Shown: positions 25,076 to 33,013 of the stretch, piece after piece
Numbering within the stretch: position 1 is the stretch's first letter
Layout of the letters: each line of letters starts with the position of its first letter
Assembly (NCBI RefSeq): GCF_003641145.1
Contig: NZ_CP032744.1
Location: forward strand, 682,001 to 746,000
From: Lactiplantibacillus paraplantarum
Lineage (GTDB): Bacteria; Bacillota; Bacilli; Lactobacillales; Lactobacillaceae
Direction: 5' to 3'
Length of the DNA: 64,000 nt
Program-made: the position numbers and the translations under genes
The notes under the pieces: generated by a model
What the model was told of the DNA's origin: nothing
Database searches by the model: none
The model's input: only the letters and a program-made list of their open reading frames with translations

Positions 25076-26836
25076 ATGACAAAGATGATTGCAGGGCAAG
25101 CTTTGGTTAAAGTATTGGAAGCATGGGGTGTGGATCACCTCTATGGTATTCCTGGTGGCTCAATTAATCACACGGTTGAAGGCTTGTACCTTGAAAAAGC
25201 TCATATTGACTATATTCAAGTACGGCATGAAGAGGTGGGCGCATTAGCGGCTTCGGCAGATGCCAAGTTCACAGGTAAGATTGGGGTTTCATTTGGTTCT
25301 GCCGGCCCTGGCGCAACTCACTTATTCAACGGATTATATGATGCCAAGATGGATCATGTGCCGGTACTAGCGTTAGTCGGACAGGTCCCACAAGCAACGA
25401 TGAACACGAATTACTTCCAGGAAATGGATGAAACACCGATGTTCAGTGATGTTGCGGTGTATAACCGAACTGTCACGACGGCCGAACAGTTACCTTATGT
25501 CATCAATCAGGCTATCCGTGAAGCTTATCGGCAAAAGGGCCCTGCAGTTGTGATCATTCCGGAAAACCTTTCAGCAGAAGAAATTGATTATCAACCAGTT
25601 TCAACACCCAATACAGTTTCGGATACTTTTGAGCAACGGGTTGACCCACAAGCAGTAACTGCGACATTGAAGATGTTAAAAGCGGCTAAGCACCCACTAG
25701 TCTATGCTGGTCGGGGACTCCTTGGTGCTCAAGCAGATTTAATCAAGTTTAGTGAACAGTTCAATATTCCAGTTATGAACACTGTTCCAGCCACTGGGGT
25801 TATACCCACCAATCATCCGAATGCCATTGGGACATTTGGCCGGCTGGGTTCCAAATCGGGATTCGAAGCTTTGCAACACGCTGATTTGATTTTGTTCCTT
25901 GGTTCTGAATTTCCATTTGCCAGCTTCTGGCCTAAAGGAATTAAGATTATTCAGGTTAATAACAACAGTTTTGATATTGGTAAGATGGTCCCCATCGACT
26001 ACGCGGTCATTAGTGATGCCCAAGCTTATTTGCAGGCGATGATTGCAACTGGTGAAACATTGCCAGCAACAGCTTGGTTAACGACTAATCGCCAAAACAA
26101 GCATAATTGGGATAAGTGGCTTGAACAATTAGCTGCCGATGATCACGAGGGATTAGCACCAGAGGCGGTCATGAAGAAAGTGGCTAGCATGGTTGGTCCG
26201 CGTGATACCTATGGGGTTGATACCGGAAATGTCTCTGAGTGGGCAGTTCGGGGTCTACCAATGGATCAAGAACAGCGTTTTGCATTGTCAGGTCTCTTTG
26301 CAACTATGGGCTTCGGTCTGCCAGCTGGAATGGCGGGGGCCTTGAGTGTTCCGGATAGTCAGGCATGGAGTTTCTCTGGTGATGGTGGCTTTGCGATGGT
26401 TGCACCAGATATTATTACGGAAGCGCGTTATGGTTTACCGGTCATTAATGTGATCTTTAGTAATCAGCGGTTTGGCTTCATTTATCGTGAACAAGTTGAT
26501 ACGAAGCAGCACTTGTACGGTGTTGACTTAACGGATGCTGACTGGGCTAAGGTTGCTGACGGTCTTGGTGGCATCGGCTTCACGGTTCAAAATAATCAAG
26601 AGGTTGAAGAAGTGTTTGATCAAATCAAGGCACTGCAAGCCAAAGGGAATAAGCGGCCAATCGTGGTTAACGCGGTAATTAAGAATGATGACCCAATTGG
26701 CACGGCGTACATGCCGCTAGACCCTAAATTATATGGTCAAGAGGCTGTTGATGCTTATGCCAAGGCTAACCACATTGATATCGAAAAGCAACCTTCACTA
26801 GGTGCTTTATTGCGTGCCCAAGGTGATCAGTTGTAA
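25076..26836 (+). CDS. pox: Pyruvate oxidase, second paralogue
   Basis: 586 residues. The same TPP/FAD blocks as the gene at 21917: HLYGIPGGSINHTVEGLY, IQVRHEEVGALAASADAKFT, GVSFGSAGPGATHLFNG, SFSGDGGFAMVAPDIITEAR and VIFSNQRFGFIYREQ. Its N-terminus (QALVKVLEAWGVDHLYGI) is closer to the studied L. plantarum POX than that of the first copy. Acetolactate synthase is the other possible family member, but the synteny and FAD-domain segments favour pyruvate oxidase. It has its own promoter and a terminator shared with the converging pepI. Confidence 0.85.
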   Translation: MTKMIAGQALVKVLEAWGVDHLYGIPGGSINHTVEGLYLEKAHIDYIQVRHEEVGALAASADAKFTGKIGVSFGSAGPGATHLFNGLYDAKMDHVPVLALVGQVPQATMNTNYFQEMDETPMFSDVAVYNRTVTTAEQLPYVINQAIREAYRQKGPAVVIIPENLSAEEIDYQPVSTPNTVSDTFEQRVDPQAVTATLKMLKAAKHPLVYAGRGLLGAQADLIKFSEQFNIPVMNTVPATGVIPTNHPNAIGTFGRLGSKSGFEALQHADLILFLGSEFPFASFWPKGIKIIQVNNNSFDIGKMVPIDYAVISDAQAYLQAMIATGETLPATAWLTTNRQNKHNWDKWLEQLAADDHEGLAPEAVMKKVASMVGPRDTYGVDTGNVSEWAVRGLPMDQEQRFALSGLFATMGFGLPAGMAGALSVPDSQAWSFSGDGGFAMVAPDIITEARYGLPVINVIFSNQRFGFIYREQVDTKQHLYGVDLTDADWAKVADGLGGIGFTVQNNQEVEEVFDQIKALQAKGNKRPIVVNAVIKNDDPIGTAYMPLDPKLYGQEAVDAYAKANHIDIEKQPSLGALLRAQGDQL

Positions 26837-26854
26837 TTAAAAATAATGACGAAC

Positions 26855-26900
26855 AAAAAAGCCACTAATAGTAGGGAAACCTACCATTAGTGGCTTTTTT
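26855..26900. terminator. Bidirectional terminator between pox2 and pepI
   Basis: AAAAAAGCCACTAATAGTAGG with CCTACCATTAGTGGCTTTTTT. Confidence 0.9.
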
Positions 26901-26917
26901 AGTGTCACAACTAATTA

Positions 26918-27826
26918 CTATTTTTGATTAAAAGTACCAGCTTCCACGTCACGAATGAACTGTTTTAAATGATCAAAGTAGACGGGAGCGTTGTCAATCA
27001 TGTGGTGGTGGCCACCATTTGGCGTCGTTACTAAGCGTGAGTTAGGAATATCACGAGCCATGCGACGGGCTGAAGCTAACGGCATGGTTTCGTGTTCACC
27101 AAAAGTTAACAATGTTGGTACTTTAATATTGTGAATTTGGTCGCGAATATCCCATTCCTTTAATTTACCGGTGATAACAAATTCATTGTCCCCCTGAAAG
27201 GCATTGTAAACAGGGGTGGCCGTTGTACTGATTAAATGGCGAATTGAAGTTGGTTGCTTACGATCGACATAACCGGCGTTCAGTACATCCACATATTTTT
27301 GATATTGCGGGTCATTCCAGTTACCTTCAGTTTCTTTTTGCTTCATGTAAGCAACGGCATCTGCAGGTAAGGCTTCTTCACGGCATTTATTAACGTTCAC
27401 GACGTATTCTTCAATGTTATCGACCATGCTTGAAATGACCGCACCCTTTAGATGCTGACCATACTTCAGGGCGTACATCATTGTAAGGGCGCCACCCCAA
27501 GACTGACCAATCAAGTAAAAGTTATCAAGGCCTAGCTTTTGCCGGACTTCCTCAACTTCGTCTAAGAAATAGTCGTAAGTGAGATATTTTTTGGCAATTG
27601 CGGGGTCCGAATAGTCAGGTTGGTCCGAATACCACGATCCTAGTTGATCGTACATTGAAACTTGGACGCCTAGATCTGATAGTTCATCACCAAAGTTTTC
27701 CCAGTATTCATGATTACCACCGGGCCCACCGTGGAGACATAATAATTGAATGTCGCCCTGACCTTGGGTATTAGTCCATAAATGGTAGCCATTATCCAGC
27801 GTGATGATTGTTGTTCCTTGTTTCAA
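26918..27826 (-). CDS. pepI: Proline iminopeptidase (alpha/beta hydrolase)
   Basis: 302 residues. It releases N-terminal proline from peptides, cytosolic, serine peptidase family S33. Oxyanion motif HGGPGGNHEYW, nucleophile elbow YLIGQSWGGALTMMYAL, a VPTLLTFGEHE segment with the catalytic Asp/Glu region and a C-terminal NGGHHHMIDN with the catalytic His. Typical length for lactobacillar PepI. The upstream region has an 11-bp inverted repeat around the promoter (27851-27901). Together with pepX in this window it serves the use of proline-rich peptides. Confidence 0.9.
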   Translation of the reverse strand: MKQGTTIITLDNGYHLWTNTQGQGDIQLLCLHGGPGGNHEYWENFGDELSDLGVQVSMYDQLGSWYSDQPDYSDPAIAKKYLTYDYFLDEVEEVRQKLGLDNFYLIGQSWGGALTMMYALKYGQHLKGAVISSMVDNIEEYVVNVNKCREEALPADAVAYMKQKETEGNWNDPQYQKYVDVLNAGYVDRKQPTSIRHLISTTATPVYNAFQGDNEFVITGKLKEWDIRDQIHNIKVPTLLTFGEHETMPLASARRMARDIPNSRLVTTPNGGHHHMIDNAPVYFDHLKQFIRDVEAGTFNQK

Positions 27827-27850
27827 ATGATCACCTAATTTCTTAATATT

Positions 27851-27901
27851 TTACTAGTTATCTTACCACTGTTAACTGAGTAGGGTCAAAATAACTAGTA
27901 A
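27851..27901 (-). promoter_or_regulatory. pepI promoter framed by a perfect inverted repeat
   Basis: TTACTAGTTAT (27851-27861) and ATAACTAGTAA (27891-27901) flank, on the minus strand, TTGACC-18-TAAGAT. A dimer or loop-forming regulator could cover the promoter; an RNA stem is the alternative. Confidence 0.5.
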
Positions 27902-28134
27902 GAATAGATAAGTTTAACAAGGGTATCGAGATAGAGCAGTAACACTGGCATAAGACAATGACCATCTCCCAGTGCGATACACGGGAGCAAACTGGCAGAG
28001 TCATAATTGCGGCTGAGTGTCGTATAAAGACAATAATTGGCGTACTGTGAGTATTAAATTAGGTTTATACTAGTAGACATGTTAGTTTAAACTAAGCATG
28101 GACATTGATACGACACTGTATTGGTTAACCAGTC
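27902..28134. other. Intergenic before the structured repeat
   Basis: No ORF, hairpin or promoter that I can support. It lies between the pepI promoter and copy B. Confidence 0.35.
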
Positions 28135-29004
28135 ATGAATCATGATTAAAACGTGCCAACCGGTTAAGATCAAAAGCAGCCAGCTTAGGCCCGCTGGAAA
28201 CAGGTCGAGTTAGCGTAAACGTGCTAAGTTTGCTCGTCCTACACCGACTTCCAGGCATTTCGGCCAATTGCTGGAACGCGGTGGACACAGATTTAAGCCG
28301 CAACCCACGTCTTAAATACTGGTCTTCCACTAATCAAGCAAAGGACGCTTGCTAAGTGGAATATCACCGCTGAGCATTGGCCGAAATACCTTCCAGTCGG
28401 GATAGTATTCGAATGGCAGACATGTGCGTACCCAACTTTTGCTGGATTTGTCATTGTTTTTCATAAACGATAATTTTGTTAATCAACTGTCAGACTGAAA
28501 ATGATATTGAGCCAGCTCACTAATCCTGAATCGGTGTAGTAAGATTTAATCTCTCGACAAAGTACTAATGCACCTAACGCTTTGTTTAAAGTTTCAGTAT
28601 CAAAATAGCCAACGATAAGTTATACCAAGTTAAGTGCCATTCATCTGCCATCCAAGCGGCTTCCCGAAACGTGTTCGGTGCCACTGAAGCCTGTGTTCGC
28701 TACGCCAAGACCGCATCAATCTGTTGGCTAGGCAATGCTCGGCTTCAACCCGTGGCCCCTCACACTTTTTTAGACCGTAGGGGCTGGGCGACAATGCTCA
28801 GTAGCCAAATTATTCTTAGCTGGAAGTGAATTTCTTCCGGCTTAGAATAAGACTCGTATTTGAGATGACGCGGGTTGGGCGTTAGCTCAAATCGACGTCG
28901 GCTACGTTCCAGCAATTGGCACCCAGCCCCGGAGGTCGGCCTAGGACGCGCATATGCTGACGAATAGTAATCCGACTAACTGGCACGTTTTAATCATGAT
29001 TCAT
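28135..29004 (+). repeat. Large non-coding structured repeat, copy B (870 bp), with intact ends
   Basis: Bounded by perfect 24-bp terminal inverted repeats (28135-28158 and 28981-29004; core AATCATGATTAAAACGTGCC). It is collinear with copy A but has an extra branched domain at 28257-28387, closed by ATTTCGGCCAAT/ATTGGCCGAAAT and GCGGTG/CACCGC. Other conserved pairings: 28235-28251 with 28932-28948, 28780-28795 with 28915-28930, hairpin 28858-28892. No conserved ORF, no transposase and no evident target-site duplication. Confidence 0.8.
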
Positions 29005-29051
29005 ACTAAATAATAAGTATAATGCGTATTGTTAGTAATAAGGCCAAAATG

Positions 29052-29063
29052 ATTGTGCACAAT
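29052..29063. promoter_or_regulatory. Palindrome ATTGTGCACAAT upstream of birA
   Basis: Perfect 12-bp palindrome 4 bp before the birA -35 box. The 17-mer AATGATTGTGCACAATT around it recurs at the ohrR promoter (53118-53129). Confidence 0.45.
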
Positions 29064-29067
29064 TCAT

Positions 29068-29097
29068 TTGACAAGCGGTTACATTTTCGGTGATAAT
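29068..29097 (+). promoter_or_regulatory. Promoter of birA
   Basis: TTGACA (29068-29073), 18 bp, GATAAT (29092-29097). Downstream, AACTAACCG (29103-29111) pairs with CGGTTAGTT (29152-29160) around a 20-bp AT palindrome. Confidence 0.6.
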
Positions 29098-29154
29098 ACA
29101 TAAACTAACCGTTACAGAAAAATGTAATATTACATTTTTTTAATTCAATTGCGG

Positions 29155-29188
29155 TTAGTTAACCAATATGAAATAATGGGTTAACTAA
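29155..29188 (+). promoter_or_regulatory. BirA operator (biotin repressor site)
   Basis: TTAGTTAACC-N14-GGTTAACTAA, a perfect inverted repeat of the GTTAACC-type half-sites described for bifunctional BirA in Firmicutes. It lies between promoter and SD of birA, so autoregulation by biotin is expected. Confidence 0.75.
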
Positions 29189-29209
29189 TTAGAGATGGGT
29201 GAGATTGAT

Positions 29210-30199
29210 ATGGCAAATCAAATCGCGGTTTTACGCTTGCTAATTCAAGCGGCACCCGCGTATTGTTCAGGTGATTGGTTAGCACAACAACTCGCAATCA
29301 GTCGAACTGCTATTTGGAAATTAGTACAGGGATTGCAGGCGGCGGGCCATACCATTGAAAGTCGGCATGGACGCGGTTATCGATATGTCGCTAATAATCA
29401 ACTAAGTGCTCCGGCAATTGAGTACGGGCTTGAGACATTGCCACCGTTCAAGGTGACGGTTCTGCCGACGGTTGATTCAACGAATGCCTATTTACGTCGA
29501 CTGGTCACCAAGATGCCGCTAACGGTTCCAACGGTGGTTGTTGCCGACACGCAAACAGCTGGTTATGGCCGGTCGGGTCGTGAATTTTATTCGCCAAGTC
29601 AGACGGGAATTTATATGAGTATTGGTCTACCAATCAATAGCCGGAATGTGCTAGATGCAGGATTGTTGACCACTAGTACCGCAGTGGTGGTTGCCCAAAC
29701 ATTGCAGCAACTTTTTGATGTCCATGTTTCCTTAAAGTGGGTCAATGACGTGCTGGTCAATCAGCATAAAGTGGTTGGCATTTTATCAGAGGGCATCACC
29801 AGCCTTGAAACTGGACAGATTTCAGCTGTCATCATCGGTATTGGAATTAATCTGACCACGACGGTTTTTCCAACGATGCTGGCCCATAAAGCTGGTTCGG
29901 TCGTGGCTAATAAGACTAGTGTGACGCGTAATCAAGTTATTCGTGAGCTGTTACGGCGGTTCTTTGACGGCTACCCAACGTATCGCAGTGGTAATTTCAT
30001 GGCGGCTTATCGGCAATTGTCAATGGTCATCAATCAGCAGGTGGAGCTGCGGAGTGGTGCCCAAATATATCGTGGGGTTGTTACGGACATTGATGCGCGT
30101 GGTGCACTGGTTGTTCGATTGGAGACAGACCAGGTTCGCCACTTCAGCTCAGGCGAAATCACTAAAGTGAATCTACTGACCGGTGGTTATCATGGATAA
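29210..30199 (+). CDS. birA: Bifunctional biotin-protein ligase and biotin repressor
   Basis: 329 residues from ATG 29210 (GGGTGAG upstream). It joins biotin to the carboxyl-carrier protein via biotinyl-AMP and, when loaded, represses biotin genes. N-terminal winged helix: SGDWLAQQLAISRTAIWKLV then SRHGRGYRYV. Catalytic domain: VDSTNAYLRRL, QTAGYGRSGREFYSP (the G-R-G-R-x-G-R type loop), KWVNDVLVNQHKVVGILSE (biotin-binding Lys) and IGIGINLTTT; a C-terminal SH3-like cap follows. An operator directly before the gene supports autorepression. No biotin transporter or fatty acid genes are adjacent. Confidence 0.92.
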   Translation: MANQIAVLRLLIQAAPAYCSGDWLAQQLAISRTAIWKLVQGLQAAGHTIESRHGRGYRYVANNQLSAPAIEYGLETLPPFKVTVLPTVDSTNAYLRRLVTKMPLTVPTVVVADTQTAGYGRSGREFYSPSQTGIYMSIGLPINSRNVLDAGLLTTSTAVVVAQTLQQLFDVHVSLKWVNDVLVNQHKVVGILSEGITSLETGQISAVIIGIGINLTTTVFPTMLAHKAGSVVANKTSVTRNQVIRELLRRFFDGYPTYRSGNFMAAYRQLSMVINQQVELRSGAQIYRGVVTDIDARGALVVRLETDQVRHFSSGEITKVNLLTGGYHG

Positions 30200-30620
30200 C
30201 AAGTTTGTAAAATCAGCTTATTAAATAAATAAACAAACGACAATAATCTTTTAAAACAATTTCTGATTCAATGCTTTACCGGTTCATACTGTTGTATAGT
30301 AGACGTTAGGCATGAGAAATATTGGGCAGATTGACCATAGTTGGTCGGCTCAATTGGTGGGTTGAGTGAAGCTTAAATTGTTGAATGTATGGGAATGATA
30401 GCGAATGGGTTAATGCACTAACGTTTGATTTATTTATAGTATAATTAAGTTTGGGATTATATGTGTTCAACCAGCATAATCAATAAAGTGGTTAATAAAA
30501 ATAATTAATGAAAGTTAAATAATGCTGGTCAATACGGTCATTTACATATTATAGTAAAGGTACCGAGACGCTAGTGGGTTAGTTAATGTTTATAGAAACA
30601 ATTCAAGGGGTAAGAGGAAT
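30200..30620. other. Leader region of oatA
   Basis: 421 bp, AT-rich, no ORF. TATAAT-like boxes occur near 30440 and a TATAGT near 30552 (-35-like GTCAAT 16 bp before it), so the oatA promoter may lie close to the latter. A weak GACC/GGTC hairpin sits near 30330-30350. I see no riboswitch. Confidence 0.4.
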
Positions 30621-32603
30621 ATGAATGAAAATTTGCGGAGCGTAAATATGAGCCGAACAATGAGCCGGATGAATCGACACCGAATGAATCCGCGGCGATA
30701 TATTACCGGGTTTGATGGTATCCGGACATTGGCGGTATTAGGTGTCATTATCTATCATTTGATGCCGGCCTCGCTACAAGGTGGTTATTTAGGAGTACCA
30801 ATCTTCTTCGTTGTTTCAGGTTATTTGATTACAGATATTTTATTACAAGACATTTTAACACGGGGGCATGTCCGTATTTGGCGGTTTCTTGGGCACCGGA
30901 TGCGCCGATTATATCCGGCTTTTGTCACAATGCTACTAGGAACGACGGCGTATATTACGTTATTTCAACGCTCGTTACTGACGAATATTCGGGCAACCGT
31001 GTTAACCAACTTAGTCTACGTTTATAATTGGTTTGAAATCAATCATGGTCAGAGTTATTTTGATCGTTTTAACGGCGAGTCACCATTTACACATCTATGG
31101 TCACTTTCCATTGAAGGTCAATATTATCTATTTTGGCCATTAGTGATTGGCATCTTGATGGTCATCTTTAAGAAACGTTCGCGAATTTTTTGGTTTATGA
31201 TGATAGCTGCTGGTATCTCAGCAATAACCATGGCCATGTTATATGATCCGGCTAATACTAACCGGGTGTATTACGGGACTGATACGCGGATGTTCGCAAT
31301 TCTGTTGGGGTCCGGGCTAGCCTTTATTTGGCCATCGCGGGAATTATCAGCGGACATTGCTAATGTTAATCGTGTGACATTGGATATTCTAGGTGGGGCC
31401 TCGTTAGTTGCAATTATTTGGATGTTTTTCCAGATGTCCGGCCAATCCGATTTCACTTATCGCGGTGGGATGCTGTTATTTACGATTCTATCAACAGTAC
31501 TCGTGGCAACTGTCGCTCATCCGGCTAGCCATCTTAACCGGGTATTAACAAATCCATTGTTTAAGTATGTAGGTCAGCGGAGTTATGGGATTTATTTGTA
31601 TCAGTTTCCAGTCATGATTTTTTATGAAACTAAAGTTAAAAATATTGGGGATCACTTGCTACTTAATAGTTTGATTGAAGTGGCGCTGATTCTAGTTGTG
31701 ACGGAATTGAGTTATCGATTTATTGAAAATCCAATGCGGCATTATGATTATAGCCGGTTGTTTATTGATTTCAAAGACTTTTTGCGCAGGCCAAAGTTTA
31801 ACCGGGTCACCACTGCAATTGTAGCTTTGACAACCGTTTTATTCGTGATTACAGCAGTGGGTTTTGTACAACAGCCAAGCAAGGCTGAGGCTAACAAAAA
31901 GACTGAATTACAAAAGACGATTGCGGCTAATTCAAAGGCGGCGGACAAGAAAAATGCTGCGGCATTGAAACGGCAAAAGGCTGCTCAAGCAGCAGCGGCT
32001 TCCAGTAAGAAGGTTGCGACTGAAAAGATGCAAACTAAGCAAGCGGAAGCTAAGCTCAATTCGAAGCAAAAGCAAGTGGCCAAAGACTACGATTTGAAGC
32101 CACAAGTTGTTTTGGCGATGGCGGATACTGATTTAACAGCGATTGGAGATTCGGTGTTGCTAGACTTTTCTTCTGATTTGCAAGATGTTATTCCAGGTGC
32201 GGTCGTCCAAGGTCGAGTGGGTCGGCAAGTGACAGAAGTGCCAGGAATTATTAATTCGTTGAAGTCACAAGGACAGTTGGCCCACAATGTCTTATTGAAC
32301 ATTGGGACTAACGGAACGATTACTAATGACCAAGCAGAACAAGTGGTTAAGTTAATTGGCAAGGATCGGCAAATCTTCTGGGTAACGGCCCACGTGCCAA
32401 CTCAGAGCTGGCAAAATCAAGTTAATGCGCAAATTGCGAAGACGGCTAAGCAGCATGCTAACGTGCATGTCATTGATTGGCATGGTCGGGCGCAAAATCA
32501 GAGTGGTTGGTTTGCAGCTGATAATGTGCACCCTAATCCCACTGGTAATCGACAGTTAACGAATTTAATCGCGAACCGGATTGCTGAAGTTAATAATAAT
32601 TAG
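30621..32603 (+). CDS. oatA: Peptidoglycan O-acetyltransferase, acyltransferase-3 plus SGNH domains
   Basis: 660 residues. The N-terminal half is an acyltransferase-3 membrane domain: ITGFDGIRTLAVLGVIIYHL with the conserved His, YLGVPIFFVVSGYLITDILL, RMRRLYPAFV and HLWSLSIEGQYYLFWPLVIG. A lysine/alanine-rich linker (about 415-485) leads to an extracytoplasmic SGNH esterase-like domain with LTAIGDSVLLDFS (Ser511), NIGTNGT and AADNVHPNPTGN (Asp634, His637). OatA moves acetyl groups to MurNAc C6-OH, giving lysozyme resistance and affecting autolysis. L. plantarum has this gene next to pepX, as here. It is monocistronic with a clear terminator. Confidence 0.9.
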   Translation: MNENLRSVNMSRTMSRMNRHRMNPRRYITGFDGIRTLAVLGVIIYHLMPASLQGGYLGVPIFFVVSGYLITDILLQDILTRGHVRIWRFLGHRMRRLYPAFVTMLLGTTAYITLFQRSLLTNIRATVLTNLVYVYNWFEINHGQSYFDRFNGESPFTHLWSLSIEGQYYLFWPLVIGILMVIFKKRSRIFWFMMIAAGISAITMAMLYDPANTNRVYYGTDTRMFAILLGSGLAFIWPSRELSADIANVNRVTLDILGGASLVAIIWMFFQMSGQSDFTYRGGMLLFTILSTVLVATVAHPASHLNRVLTNPLFKYVGQRSYGIYLYQFPVMIFYETKVKNIGDHLLLNSLIEVALILVVTELSYRFIENPMRHYDYSRLFIDFKDFLRRPKFNRVTTAIVALTTVLFVITAVGFVQQPSKAEANKKTELQKTIAANSKAADKKNAAALKRQKAAQAAAASSKKVATEKMQTKQAEAKLNSKQKQVAKDYDLKPQVVLAMADTDLTAIGDSVLLDFSSDLQDVIPGAVVQGRVGRQVTEVPGIINSLKSQGQLAHNVLLNIGTNGTITNDQAEQVVKLIGKDRQIFWVTAHVPTQSWQNQVNAQIAKTAKQHANVHVIDWHGRAQNQSGWFAADNVHPNPTGNRQLTNLIANRIAEVNNN

Positions 32604-32647
32604 AAAGAAGTTCCGGCTTGCTATTATGACAAGTTGGAACTTCTTTG
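32604..32647 (+). terminator. Terminator of oatA
   Basis: AAAGAAGTTCC with GGAACTTCTTT and inner CTTG/CAAG, directly after the stop codon. Confidence 0.85.
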
Positions 32648-32748
32648 CTGTTAATTGATGGTATGAATTATTGCTAAAATGTGCCTTTTCAAGGTAAATA
32701 ATTGTCGTCAGTATCTGTACGTTTTACCTAGTCTACTAAGTGTGAGCG

Positions 32749-32907
32749 ATGCAGCTAGTTCTGATTATTGAGACCAATCGCAACTTTGATTGGACAACAT
32801 CTACCATCGGTGTTGGGGTACTACTTAAACAAGTTGACACTGGTTTGAATTTTATTCAGCGGCCCGTATTTGACAGCCACTATTTGGGAGATTTTAACAA
32901 GTATTAG
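32749..32907 (+). CDS. Possible small ORF, 52 aa
   Basis: Reads MQLVLIIETNRNFDWTTSTI then GVGVLLKQVDTGLN and ends FDSHYLGDFNKY. Protein-like composition in a 360-bp gap between two converging genes, but the SD (AAGTGTGAG) is poor and no family is recognised. It could be a gene remnant. Confidence 0.25.
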   Translation: MQLVLIIETNRNFDWTTSTIGVGVLLKQVDTGLNFIQRPVFDSHYLGDFNKY

Positions 32908-32966
32908 TGTCGCGAATGCTAATTCAAGACCGGCTAGATGTGTGACTAAATAAAAGCTAACTCAAA

Positions 32967-33007
32967 TTGCCCCCCAGTTAACAGATTGAGTGTTAGCTGG
33001 GGGGCAA
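32967..33007 (-). terminator. Terminator of pepX
   Basis: TTGCCCCCCAG with CTGGGGGGCAA, inner TAAC/GTTA. Strong GC stem; the T-rich tail on the minus strand is short. Confidence 0.75.
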
Positions 33008-33013
33008 CGATGT

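Noticed and set aside
28135..29004. A standard insertion sequence or MITE
   Set aside because: There is no transposase frame and no clear target-site duplication, and compensatory changes across the body are not expected for a simple MITE; I therefore describe it as a structured repeat with inverted ends.
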